This document shows, in pieces, positions 8,950 through 16,967 of a stretch of 64,000 nt of DNA. The DNA lies in the NCBI RefSeq assembly GCF_907163105.1, contig NZ_OU015321.1, forward strand, positions 186,001 to 250,000, in the 5' to 3' direction. Positions within the stretch are counted from its first letter, which is position 1, and the number at the start of each line of letters is the position of its first letter. The translations under genes and the position numbers were made by a program. This stretch comes from Cloacibacterium caeni. Its GTDB lineage: Bacteria > Bacteroidota > Bacteroidia > Flavobacteriales > Weeksellaceae. The notes beneath the pieces were generated by a model. It had not been told where the DNA came from, searched no databases, and saw only the letters and a list, made by a program, of their open reading frames with translations.

Positions 8950-8954
8950 TAAAT

Positions 8955-9419
8955 ATGCAGGATAAAAAACTTTTTCCCTTTCAAGAAATTAAGCAAAAAT
9001 TAGTCAATTTTTGTGTCTACCAAGACAGATGCCATGCAGAAGTAGAACAAAAAATGAAAGAGTTTGTGCTTATTCCTGAAGCCAAAGAAGAAATAATCCT
9101 CTATCTCATAAAAGAGAACTACTTAAACGAAGAACGCTTTGCCAAAAGTTTTACCCGAGGAAAATTCTACATCAAAAAATGGGGAAAAAATAAAATCAAG
9201 CAACAACTTCGTCTCAAAGGAATTTCTGATAAACTCATTGCCAAATCTTTTTCGGAAATAGATGAGCGTGATTATCAAGATACCATTCGTGATTTTATCG
9301 AAAAATTACTACCCACTTACAAAGGATTGAAAGATTATCAAAGAAAACAAAAATTGATAAAATTCTTGATGTCAAAAGGTTATGAATATGAAGAAATTGT
9401 GAATCAATTTCAGTCTTAA
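8955..9419 (+). CDS. recX: Regulatory protein RecX
   Basis: This 154-residue, all-helical protein is of usual RecX length. Family features include the early CxYQDRCHAEVEQKM segment, YLIKENYLNEERFAKSFTRG in the first repeat, and KWGKNKIKQQLRLKGIS at its heart. RecX proteins bind RecA filaments in the cytoplasm and limit recombinase activity. The gene lies alone between a terminator and the promoter of the polysaccharide cluster rather than beside recA. Confidence 0.9.
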   Translation: MQDKKLFPFQEIKQKLVNFCVYQDRCHAEVEQKMKEFVLIPEAKEEIILYLIKENYLNEERFAKSFTRGKFYIKKWGKNKIKQQLRLKGISDKLIAKSFSEIDERDYQDTIRDFIEKLLPTYKGLKDYQRKQKLIKFLMSKGYEYEEIVNQFQS

Positions 9420-9446
9420 AAAAATAACCATTCCCTGAAAAAAAAG

Positions 9447-9454
9447 TAAATTTG
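9447..9454 (+). promoter_or_regulatory. Promoter -7 element at the head of the polysaccharide cluster
   Basis: TAAATTTG is a perfect TAnnTTTG match, 28 bases after the recX stop. It overlaps a possible in-frame TTG start at 9452, which would then lie upstream of the transcript. This favours the ATG at 9464 as the true start of the first gene. Confidence 0.6.
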
Positions 9455-9463
9455 TGGGTTGTT

Positions 9464-10069
9464 ATGTATAAATTTTTTTTCAAACCTTTATTAGATTTTG
9501 TGCTATCTTTTTTGGGATTAATCATCAGCAGTCCCATTTTTTTGATAGTTTTTATTGCTTTATTGCTCGCAAATAAAGGAAAAGTCTTTTTCTTGCAAAA
9601 TAGACCCGGAAAAAACGAGGAAATTTTTAAAATCATCAAGTTCAGAACCATGAACGATAATAGAGATGCTCACGGAAATCTTTTGCCAGATGAAGAAAGA
9701 TTAACCACCATTGGAAAATTAGTAAGAAAAACTTCCTTAGACGAAATCCCACAACTCATTAATGTACTACTAGGAAACATGAGTCTCATAGGACCTAGAC
9801 CATTACTCCCAGAATACCTGCCTCTTTATAATGATTTTCAAAAGAAAAGACATCTCATAAAACCTGGAATTACAGGTTGGGCACAAATTAACGGAAGAAA
9901 TGCGGTAGATTGGGAAAAAAAATTCATGTTTGACGTTTGGTATGTAGAAAATATGAGTTTTTTGCTTGATTTACAAATAATGTTCTTAACTTTGAAAAAA
10001 GTGCTTAAATTAGAAGGAGTAAATAGAGAAGGAGAAGCTACTAATATTGCTTTTAAAGGGAATGAATAG
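9464..10069 (+). CDS. pglC: Undecaprenyl-phosphate sugar-1-phosphate transferase (PglC-like)
   Basis: About 201 residues long, this is the short monotopic phosphoglycosyltransferase form. An N-terminal membrane hairpin (LLDFVLSFLGLIISSPIFL) is followed by the catalytic core: FKIIKFRTM, a KLVRKTSLDEIPQLINVL segment with the catalytic Asp-Glu pair, MSLIGPRPLLPEYLPLY and KPGITGWAQINGRN. Enzymes of this family move a sugar-1-phosphate from UDP-sugar to undecaprenyl phosphate at the inner face of the membrane, which starts the repeat unit. The ATG at 9464 is preferred over the TTG at 9452 because the -7 element covers the latter. Its neighbours are PglD-, PglE- and PglF-like genes, so the donor is probably UDP-N,N'-diacetylbacillosamine or a relative. 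Confidence 0.9.
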   Translation: MYKFFFKPLLDFVLSFLGLIISSPIFLIVFIALLLANKGKVFFLQNRPGKNEEIFKIIKFRTMNDNRDAHGNLLPDEERLTTIGKLVRKTSLDEIPQLINVLLGNMSLIGPRPLLPEYLPLYNDFQKKRHLIKPGITGWAQINGRNAVDWEKKFMFDVWYVENMSFLLDLQIMFLTLKKVLKLEGVNREGEATNIAFKGNE

Positions 10070-10682
10070 TCTAGTTTTATACGGTGCAGGTGGTCACGCC
10101 AAAGTAATTTATGATATCATTTTATCAAATGATATGTTATTAGAATATCTGGTAGATGACAATCCTCCTGCAGATTTTTTCCACCATCTCGAAATTTACA
10201 AACCTACAGAAGAATTGTTAAGAAAGCACAAGGTAATTGTAGCCGTAGGAGATGCCAATGCCAGAGAAAAAATTGTAAATAAACTCTCTGGGATTTGTAC
10301 TTTTGAAACCTTGATTCACAGAAGTGCTTTTGTTTCTAGATTCTCAGAATTAGGAGACGGAACAGTAGTTATGCCGCAAGTTTGTGTAAATGCAGAAGTT
10401 AAGATAGGAAACCATTGCATTATCAATACAGCATCGGTAATAGAACATGACTGTGTTATTGAAGATTTTGTACATATTTCTCCCACAGTAACTTTGGCGG
10501 GAAATATTACCATAAAAAAAAGAGCTCAGATAGGTATTGGAGCAAGAATTATCCCTGGAGTAACCATTGGCGAAGATGCAATTGTTGGTGCGGGTGCAGT
10601 GATTATAAAAGATGTTCCTGCTGGTGCCACAGTAGTAGGAAACCCAGGTAAAATTATTAAACTAAGAGAGTGTAGTGAATAA
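10062..10682 (+). CDS. pglD: PglD/NeuD-type sugar acetyltransferase
   Basis: This protein of about 206 residues has the PglD layout. An N-terminal Rossmann-like part (LVLYGAGGHAKVIYDI) binds the UDP-sugar. A left-handed beta-helix of hexapeptide repeats follows (GDGTVVMPQVCVNAEVKIG onward), ending VVGNPGKIIKL. The likely catalytic His is in ASVIEHDCVI. It should acetylate the 4-amino group of a UDP-4-amino-sugar with acetyl-CoA. The ATG at 10062 is preferred to the TTG at 10047. It overlaps the previous gene by 8 bp, and the next gene overlaps it by 8 bp, so translation is probably coupled. Confidence 0.88.
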   Translation: MNSLVLYGAGGHAKVIYDIILSNDMLLEYLVDDNPPADFFHHLEIYKPTEELLRKHKVIVAVGDANAREKIVNKLSGICTFETLIHRSAFVSRFSELGDGTVVMPQVCVNAEVKIGNHCIINTASVIEHDCVIEDFVHISPTVTLAGNITIKKRAQIGIGARIIPGVTIGEDAIVGAGAVIIKDVPAGATVVGNPGKIIKLRECSE

Positions 10683-11817
10683 GAAATCTAAAATATGGCT
10701 TTCTTCTCCGCACATGAGCGGGAATGAAATGAAATATATTCAAGAAGCATTTGATGGAAATTGGATTGCTCCTATAGGCCCTAATGTAGATGGCTTCGAA
10801 AAAGACTTAGAAAATTTTCTGGGACAAGAATCTCATGTAGCAGTAGTCTCTACAGGTACTGCCGCATTGCATTTGGCATTAGCAATGTTAGGAGTAGAAA
10901 AAGATGACTTTGTCATCTGTCAATCCCTTACTTTTGCCGCGTCAGCTAATCCTATTATCTATTTAGGAGGAATACCCGTTTTTGTAGATAGTGAAAAAGA
11001 TACTTGGAATCTTTGCCCTATTGCAGTAGAAGACGCCATTAAGGTTTGTATAGAGAAAGGCAAAAAACCAAAAGCTATTATTACGGTTTGCCTTTACGGA
11101 ATGCCGTATAAAGTAGAAGAAATAAAAGCCATTTCAGAAAAATATAATATTCCTATCATCGAAGACAGTGCAGAAGCGTTAGGAAGCACCTATAAAGGTC
11201 AAAAATGTGGAACATTTGGAGATATTTCTGTCTTGAGTTTTAATGGAAATAAAATCATTACCACTTCTGGAGGAGGTGCATTAGTGCTCAAGGAAGAAAT
11301 TTATAAACAAAAAGCAGTGTTTCTTTCTACTCAAGCCAAAGATGATGCGCCACATTATCAGCATTCTATTGTAGGATACAATTATAGATTAAGTAATATT
11401 TGCGCAGGAATAGGCCGAGGTCAGATGGAAGTGATAGACCAAAGGGTAGCAGAGAGAAGAGCTAATCACGAGTTTTATAAAAATATTTTCAAAAATCAGG
11501 AAGGAGTAGAACTATTTACCGAGCCATCCGAAGATTATCAATCCAATCATTGGCTCAATGCGATCATTATACACCCTGAAAATACAGGAAATAAAGATAG
11601 AGAGTTCTGGAGATTGGCCTTTGCAGAAGAGCATATAGAGACTAGACCACTTTGGAAGCCTATGCATTTGCAGCCACTTTTTGCCAATAAAATGTATTTT
11701 GGCGCAAATATTGCTGAGACGCTGTTCAAAAATGGATTGTGCCTGCCTTCTGGCTCTAATCTTACAGACGACGGAAAAGAAAGAATTAATAAGGTAATAA
11801 AAAATTTGTTAGGATAA
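10675..11817 (+). CDS. pglE: DegT/DnrJ/EryC1/StrS aminotransferase (PglE-like)
   Basis: This 380-residue PLP enzyme of the sugar aminotransferase family starts at a GTG that overlaps the previous stop by 8 bp. Visible motifs include GNWIAPIGPNVDGFEKDL, STGTAALHLAL, CLYGMP and IEDSAEALGSTYKGQ. The Schiff-base lysine is about K193 in FNGNKIITTSGGGAL. By family and position it should aminate the 4-keto sugar made by the following PglF-like dehydratase, using glutamate, and pass the product to the PglD-like acetyltransferase. Confidence 0.92.
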   Translation: MNKKSKIWLSSPHMSGNEMKYIQEAFDGNWIAPIGPNVDGFEKDLENFLGQESHVAVVSTGTAALHLALAMLGVEKDDFVICQSLTFAASANPIIYLGGIPVFVDSEKDTWNLCPIAVEDAIKVCIEKGKKPKAIITVCLYGMPYKVEEIKAISEKYNIPIIEDSAEALGSTYKGQKCGTFGDISVLSFNGNKIITTSGGGALVLKEEIYKQKAVFLSTQAKDDAPHYQHSIVGYNYRLSNICAGIGRGQMEVIDQRVAERRANHEFYKNIFKNQEGVELFTEPSEDYQSNHWLNAIIIHPENTGNKDREFWRLAFAEEHIETRPLWKPMHLQPLFANKMYFGANIAETLFKNGLCLPSGSNLTDDGKERINKVIKNLLG

Positions 11818-11831
11818 ATCTATTTTTAATC

Positions 11832-13754
11832 ATGCCGAGCAATTCTAAAAACAAAATGACCAGTGGGGATAATTACCTCAGAATCTCTAGTCTAAGATAC
11901 CTTCCACGTTGGATGGTGTTTTTAATTGATGTCTGTATTCTATTCATTTCACTTGGAATCGCATTTTATATTCTTAATAGAATCACTGTCCTTCCAAAAT
12001 TCTTACCCATAGAATGGAAGTATATTATTATCATTGGAACCAATATCTTATTCATGTATTTGTTTAAAACATTTGCAGGAATCATTAGGCATTCTACTTT
12101 TATTGATATTCAGAAAATTTTTTGGTCTTCATTTATCACTGTAGGCTGTTTATTGGTGCTTAAATATGCTACCTTTTGGGTGTCAAATATCAAATTATTT
12201 TATACGCCTCTTTTATTATTGTACTTCGTCATATCATTTACCGCATTATTGGTTTTCAGACTAGCAGTGAAACAAGCATTTTATTTTATTAAGCATGTTA
12301 AAGCAAGCACTCAGAAAAAGAGAATTATGATTTTGGGAATCTCCGACCATTCTGTTGCTATGGCAGGTGCTATTTTAGATAATGACAATTTACAATACGA
12401 ATTGACTGGGTTCTTAACCAAAAGAAATGACTCTAAATATGCCAAAATCCTTGGACTTAAAATCTTAACACAAGATAAATTCGTTAATAAATCGAAAGAA
12501 CAACTTGGTCTAGAAGGGGTTTTGTTATTGAAAGATAGATTAACCAAGGAAGAATTAGAAGAATGGGTGAATATTTTGCTTGATAAAGACCTAGAAATTC
12601 TTCAAGCACCAATGGTAGAAGAATTCAGCAATAAAAAAATTGAAGCCAATATTAGGAATCTTCAAATTGAAGACTTGTTAGATAGAGAACCGATTTGTAT
12701 CCAAAATGAAGAAGTGATGAAACGTCATTTCGAAAAAGCAGTCTTAGTAACCGGAGGTGCTGGTTCCATAGGAAGTGAAATCGTAAGACAAGTCGCGCAA
12801 TTTAAACCTTCTCTTATTGTAGTTTTAGACCAAGCAGAAACCCCTCTGCATGAAATACAATTAGAAATGGAAGAGAAATTTCCAGATATTAACTTTAAAT
12901 TTGTCTTGGGAGATATTTCTAATAAACATAGATTAGAACCACTTTTCCAAAAATACAATTTCTCAATGGTGTATCATGCTGCAGCGTATAAGCACGTTCC
13001 CCTAATAGAAAATAATCCTCACGAAGCTATTTTAGTAAATGTTTTCGGAACCAAAAATCTAGCAACACTTTCTTGTAAATACAATATCAATAGATTTGTC
13101 ATGATTTCTACGGATAAAGCAGTGAATCCTACTAACGTAATGGGGGCTTCTAAGCGAGCTGCAGAATTATTAGTACAAGCCTTACAAGATGTGCCAGGAA
13201 ACACCACCAAATTCATTACCACCAGATTTGGTAACGTTTTAGGAAGTAATGGCTCTGTTATACCTCATTTTAAAAAGCAAATTGAAAAAGGAGGTCCTGT
13301 TACCATTACACACCCAGAAATTGTTAGATATTTCATGACCATTCCAGAAGCTTGCGAATTAGTGCTACAAGCAGGAACAATGGGGAAAGGTGGGGAAATT
13401 TTCGTTTTTGATATGGGAGAACCGGTGAAAATCAAAGATCTTGCCATTAAAATGATTAAACTGTCTGGATTTGAGCCAGAAATCGATATTAAATTAAAAT
13501 ATACAGGACTGAGACCTGGCGAAAAATTGTATGAGGAATTGTTAAGTGATGATACTAAAAACCTTTCTACACCTCACGAAAAAATAATGGTTTCTATAGA
13601 TCCTCACATGGAGTTTGAAGAAATTGAAACACTTGCAAATAAAATTACAAAAGCTGCGTTAAGAAGAGATAAAATAGAAGTGGTAAAGTTGCTTAAAAAA
13701 ATCGTCCCAGAGTTTATCAGCAATAATTCTATATTCGAAAAATTAGATAAATAA
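11832..13754 (+). CDS. pglF: Membrane NDP-sugar 4,6-dehydratase (PglF/CapD/WbpM-like)
   Basis: This 640-residue protein has the long-form architecture: about four N-terminal membrane helices (residues 20-145), a CoA-binding-like nucleotide fold (about 165-260), then a C-terminal SDR dehydratase domain. The NAD-binding VTGGAGSIGSEIVRQV lies near residue 307. The active-site segment ISTDKAVNPTNVMGASKR has Met in place of the classical SDR Tyr, as usual in this family. The enzyme converts UDP-GlcNAc to the 4-keto-6-deoxy sugar that feeds the aminotransferase and acetyltransferase encoded just upstream. A 101-bp gap with its own -7 element follows. Confidence 0.92.
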   Translation: MPSNSKNKMTSGDNYLRISSLRYLPRWMVFLIDVCILFISLGIAFYILNRITVLPKFLPIEWKYIIIIGTNILFMYLFKTFAGIIRHSTFIDIQKIFWSSFITVGCLLVLKYATFWVSNIKLFYTPLLLLYFVISFTALLVFRLAVKQAFYFIKHVKASTQKKRIMILGISDHSVAMAGAILDNDNLQYELTGFLTKRNDSKYAKILGLKILTQDKFVNKSKEQLGLEGVLLLKDRLTKEELEEWVNILLDKDLEILQAPMVEEFSNKKIEANIRNLQIEDLLDREPICIQNEEVMKRHFEKAVLVTGGAGSIGSEIVRQVAQFKPSLIVVLDQAETPLHEIQLEMEEKFPDINFKFVLGDISNKHRLEPLFQKYNFSMVYHAAAYKHVPLIENNPHEAILVNVFGTKNLATLSCKYNINRFVMISTDKAVNPTNVMGASKRAAELLVQALQDVPGNTTKFITTRFGNVLGSNGSVIPHFKKQIEKGGPVTITHPEIVRYFMTIPEACELVLQAGTMGKGGEIFVFDMGEPVKIKDLAIKMIKLSGFEPEIDIKLKYTGLRPGEKLYEELLSDDTKNLSTPHEKIMVSIDPHMEFEEIETLANKITKAALRRDKIEVVKLLKKIVPEFISNNSIFEKLDK

Positions 13755-13761
13755 TAAATTG

Positions 13762-13769
13762 TATATTTG
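13762..13769 (+). promoter_or_regulatory. Internal promoter -7 element ahead of the wbpP-like gene
   Basis: TATATTTG is a perfect TAnnTTTG match, 7 bases after the pglF stop. It would give a leader of about 80 nt before the next ATG. No clear -33 TTG at normal spacing was found. Confidence 0.5.
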
Positions 13770-13785
13770 TCCTGCTGAAGGGATT

Positions 13786-13826
13786 CTAGAAAAGGATTTT
13801 ACTTGAAAAAAAGTGAGTTTTTCTAG
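13786..13826 (+). other. Inverted repeat in the wbpP leader
   Basis: CTAGAAAA (13786-13793) pairs with TTTTCTAG (13819-13826). A smaller ACTT/AAGT pair lies inside the loop. It sits between the internal promoter and the start codon and could be a regulatory leader hairpin. There is no terminator-like T-run. Confidence 0.35.
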
Positions 13827-13855
13827 TACTTTAATGTAGAAAATTTTCATTAAAT

Positions 13856-14860
13856 ATGCTAAATAGTAGTAATACAGATAAATTTAAAAATAAAAAAATA
13901 TTGGTTACAGGTGGAGCTGGTTTTATCGGCTCTAATCTTTGTGATACCCTCCTAGAATTAGGAGCAAAAGTCACTTGTCTAGATAATTTTTCTACAGGAA
14001 GAAGAGAGAATCTAGAAACGTGTCTTCAGAATTCTAATTTCACACTCATTGAAGGAGATATAAGAGACTTAGAAACTTGTAAAAAAGCCTGCGAAAATCA
14101 AGATTTTGTCTTGCATGAAGCTGCGCTGGGTTCGGTTCCTCGTTCTATTAATGATCCCATTACTAGTAATGAAGTCAATGTAGGTGGTTTTTTAAATATG
14201 TTAGTGGCAGCAAGAGATGCTGATGTAAAAAGATTAATATATGCTGCAAGTTCTTCTACTTACGGAGATTCTGAAGCATTGCCTAAAATAGAAGAAAGAA
14301 TAGGAAAACCGCTTTCACCATACGCAATAACCAAATATGTAAATGAGTTATATGCAGATGTTTTTAAGAAAACCTATGATTTTAATACCATAGGTCTTAG
14401 ATATTTTAATGTATTCGGAAGAAAACAAAATCCTAATGGAGCTTATGCTGCAGTAATTCCTAAGTTTGTAATGCAATTCATGAGTCATGAATCACCAGTG
14501 ATTAATGGAGGCGGCGAGTATTCTAGAGATTTTACGTATATAGATAATGTCATTTTAATGAATCTCTTAGCATTAACCGTAGAAAATGAAGAAGCACTCA
14601 ACCAAGTATACAATACTGCTTTCGGAGAAAGAACAACCTTAAATGATTTGGTGAAATATCTGAAAGAATACTTGTCAGAATTTGATGGGGAAATTTCAAA
14701 AGTTGAAGTATTATATGGCGATTACAGAAAAGGAGATGTTCCCCATTCTCTAGCAAGTATAGAAAAAGCAAAAACACTTTTAAATTATAATCCGAAATTT
14801 TCCATGAAAGAAGGGCTTAGAGAAGCAGTGAAATGGTATTGGGAAAATCTAAAACAGTAA
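13856..14860 (+). CDS. wbpP: UDP-N-acetylglucosamine 4-epimerase (WbpP/TviC-like)
   Basis: This 334-residue extended SDR enzyme has the NAD motif VTGGAGFIGSNL (about residues 18-29) and the catalytic pair Y156 and K160 in SPYAITKYVNELYADVF. The surrounding ASSSTYGDSEALPKIEER and NVFGRKQNPNGAYAAVIPK are characteristic of WbpP/TviC enzymes, which interconvert UDP-GlcNAc and UDP-GalNAc. The next gene, 4 bp away, is a WbpO/TviB-like dehydrogenase, so the pair should make UDP-GalNAcA. The ATG at 13856 is supported by the spacing from the internal promoter. Confidence 0.9.
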   Translation: MLNSSNTDKFKNKKILVTGGAGFIGSNLCDTLLELGAKVTCLDNFSTGRRENLETCLQNSNFTLIEGDIRDLETCKKACENQDFVLHEAALGSVPRSINDPITSNEVNVGGFLNMLVAARDADVKRLIYAASSSTYGDSEALPKIEERIGKPLSPYAITKYVNELYADVFKKTYDFNTIGLRYFNVFGRKQNPNGAYAAVIPKFVMQFMSHESPVINGGGEYSRDFTYIDNVILMNLLALTVENEEALNQVYNTAFGERTTLNDLVKYLKEYLSEFDGEISKVEVLYGDYRKGDVPHSLASIEKAKTLLNYNPKFSMKEGLREAVKWYWENLKQ

Positions 14861-14864
14861 TAAA

Positions 14865-16145
14865 ATGAGTCATAAGATTACAATTATTGGTTTAGGATAT
14901 GTAGGGTTGCCTTTGGCTAGATTATTTGCTACAAAATATCCAGTCGTAGGTTTTGATATCAATACTGCAAGAGTACAGGAACTCAAATCAGGAAAAGATT
15001 CTACTTTAGAAGTAGAAGACCATTTATTACAATCCGTGTTATTAAATGAAAATCCTGCTAAAGATAAAACCGGGCTTTTTTGTACAGACCAAATAGAAGA
15101 TATTGCAGATGCGAATATATATATCATTACCGTTCCTACTCCTGTTGATAAAAACAATAGACCAGTTTTAACACCTCTATATAAGTCCAGCGAAACCGTT
15201 GGGAAAGTGCTAAAAAAAGGAGATATTGTCATTTATGAATCTACCGTTTATCCTGGTGTAACAGAAGAAGAGTGTATTCCAATGCTTGAAAAAGTGTCTG
15301 GACTTACCTTTAACGTAGATTTCTTTGCGGGATATTCTCCAGAAAGAATTAATCCAGGAGACAAAGAACATACCGTAGAAAAAATTCTGAAAGTAACCTC
15401 GGGTTCTACCCCAGAAATTGGGAAAATTGTAGATGATTTATACAAGTCTGTGATTACTGCAGGAACACATTTAGCACCAACCATCAAGGTGGCAGAAGCA
15501 GCTAAAGTGATTGAAAATTCTCAAAGAGATATCAATATCGCTTTTGTAAATGAATTGGCTAAAATATTCAATCTCATGAATATTGATACCCATGAAGTAT
15601 TGAAAGCTGCAGGAACCAAATGGAATTTCTTGCCTTTTAAACCAGGTTTAGTTGGCGGACACTGCATCGGAGTAGATCCTTATTATTTGGCACAAAAAGC
15701 ACAAGAATTTGGCTACCACCCAGAAATTATTTTGGCAGGGAGAAGACTGAATGATTCTATGGGACAATACGTGGCAGAACAAGTCATCAAAACCATGATT
15801 AAGAAAGACTTCAATGTAAATGGTGCCGAAATCTTAATACTAGGAATCACCTTTAAAGAAAACTGTCCAGATGTAAGAAATACCAAAATCGTAGACGTAA
15901 TAAGAGCGCTAGAAGATTTCGGGGTAAAAGTAACGACTTTTGATCCGTGGGCAAATCCTGAAGAAGTACAGCATGAATATAAATTAGAATGCCAAAATAC
16001 CATTCCAAATAAAAAATTTGATGCCATTGTTGTAGGTGTTGCACATAAAGAATTTTTGGATATGGATTTTTCGTTTCTTAGAAAAGAAAATGCTATATTG
16101 TACGACGTAAAAGGAGTTTTGAAAAATAGTGACAATAAACTTTAA
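14865..16145 (+). CDS. wbpO: UDP-N-acetyl-D-galactosamine/glucosamine 6-dehydrogenase (WbpO/TviB-like)
   Basis: This 426-residue nucleotide-sugar dehydrogenase has an N-terminal NAD fold (ITIIGLGYVGLPLARLF), a central helical dimer domain and a C-terminal UDP-binding domain. The catalytic cysteine is C267 in GLVGGHCIGVDPYYLAQKA. The ITVPTPVDKNNRP and YESTVYPGVTEEEC segments are typical of the family. It oxidises C6 of a UDP-HexNAc to the uronic acid with two NAD+. Next to a WbpP-type epimerase the product is most likely UDP-GalNAcA, an acidic building block for the polysaccharide. Confidence 0.92.
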   Translation: MSHKITIIGLGYVGLPLARLFATKYPVVGFDINTARVQELKSGKDSTLEVEDHLLQSVLLNENPAKDKTGLFCTDQIEDIADANIYIITVPTPVDKNNRPVLTPLYKSSETVGKVLKKGDIVIYESTVYPGVTEEECIPMLEKVSGLTFNVDFFAGYSPERINPGDKEHTVEKILKVTSGSTPEIGKIVDDLYKSVITAGTHLAPTIKVAEAAKVIENSQRDINIAFVNELAKIFNLMNIDTHEVLKAAGTKWNFLPFKPGLVGGHCIGVDPYYLAQKAQEFGYHPEIILAGRRLNDSMGQYVAEQVIKTMIKKDFNVNGAEILILGITFKENCPDVRNTKIVDVIRALEDFGVKVTTFDPWANPEEVQHEYKLECQNTIPNKKFDAIVVGVAHKEFLDMDFSFLRKENAILYDVKGVLKNSDNKL

Positions 16146-16160
16146 TCATAAATATTAAAA

Positions 16161-16964
16161 ATGAAAAAAAATATTGGTTTAATCGTATTAAGTCTTTTAT
16201 TTGTTTTGCTAAGTTCATGTACTAGCAAAAAGAAATTAGATTATTTGCAAGATATCGAAAGTGTGGCGTTAGAGGCTTCTATTAAAAATGCAAAATCTAT
16301 AATCCAGCCAAATGACCAGTTGGTAATCATGGTAACGGCAAAAGATATGGATGTAGTGAAACCATTTAACCAAAATTTTTCCTCTGGCCAAATTTTGCAA
16401 TATTCTATACCAAGCAATAACGCTCCCACGCAAAGTCAAACCTCTATCTCTGGACCTACTTATGTTGTAGACTCAAATGGAAATATTGATTTTCCTGTCA
16501 TTGGAAAAATGAGTACAGAAAATAAAAATACAGAAGAGTTAAGAGATATTTTAAAACAAGAATTATCAAAATATGTTGTTAATCCTCAAGTTGCAGTAAA
16601 AAATACCAATTATAAAGTAACAGTCTTAGGAGAGGTGAATAGACCAGGTACCTATAACATCCCAGAAGCACAAACCACTGTACTAGGAGCTATAGGTTTA
16701 GCAGGAGATCTTACTATATATGGTAATAGAACCGATATTTTAGTATTGAGAAACACCGACGGGGTAATAAGTAGAGAAAGAATAGATATTTCTAAAGCGG
16801 ATTTTATTAACTCCTCATTTTTCTATCTAAAACAAAATGATGTAGTTATAGTAAGTCCAAATGATACAAAGCAAAAACTGTCAAGATTAGATCCAAATGC
16901 GGGTATTTATATATCAGTGGCATCTATTGTAGTAACTATTCTAGCATTGATTTTTAAAAATTAA
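16161..16964 (+). CDS. Polysaccharide export outer-membrane lipoprotein (Wza/OPX family)
   Basis: This 267-residue protein has a lipoprotein signal with a lipobox ending LLSSC at C20. The poly-export domain follows (IIQPNDQLVIMVTAKD, VVDSNGNIDFPVIGKM), then an SLBB-type domain (YKVTVLGEVNRPGTYNIPEAQTT is its core region). A hydrophobic C-terminal helix (IYISVASIVVTILALIF) takes the place of the amphipathic Wza helix, as seen in many Bacteroidota OPX proteins. It should form the periplasmic and outer-membrane exit channel and work with the Wzc-like kinase encoded 3 bp downstream. Confidence 0.9.
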   Translation: MKKNIGLIVLSLLFVLLSSCTSKKKLDYLQDIESVALEASIKNAKSIIQPNDQLVIMVTAKDMDVVKPFNQNFSSGQILQYSIPSNNAPTQSQTSISGPTYVVDSNGNIDFPVIGKMSTENKNTEELRDILKQELSKYVVNPQVAVKNTNYKVTVLGEVNRPGTYNIPEAQTTVLGAIGLAGDLTIYGNRTDILVLRNTDGVISRERIDISKADFINSSFFYLKQNDVVIVSPNDTKQKLSRLDPNAGIYISVASIVVTILALIFKN

Positions 16965-16967
16965 AAC

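Noticed and set aside
9452-9463. TTG start for the PglC-like protein
   Set aside because: The -7 promoter element covers this codon, so it would not be in the mRNA. The ATG at 9464 begins the conserved membrane segment.
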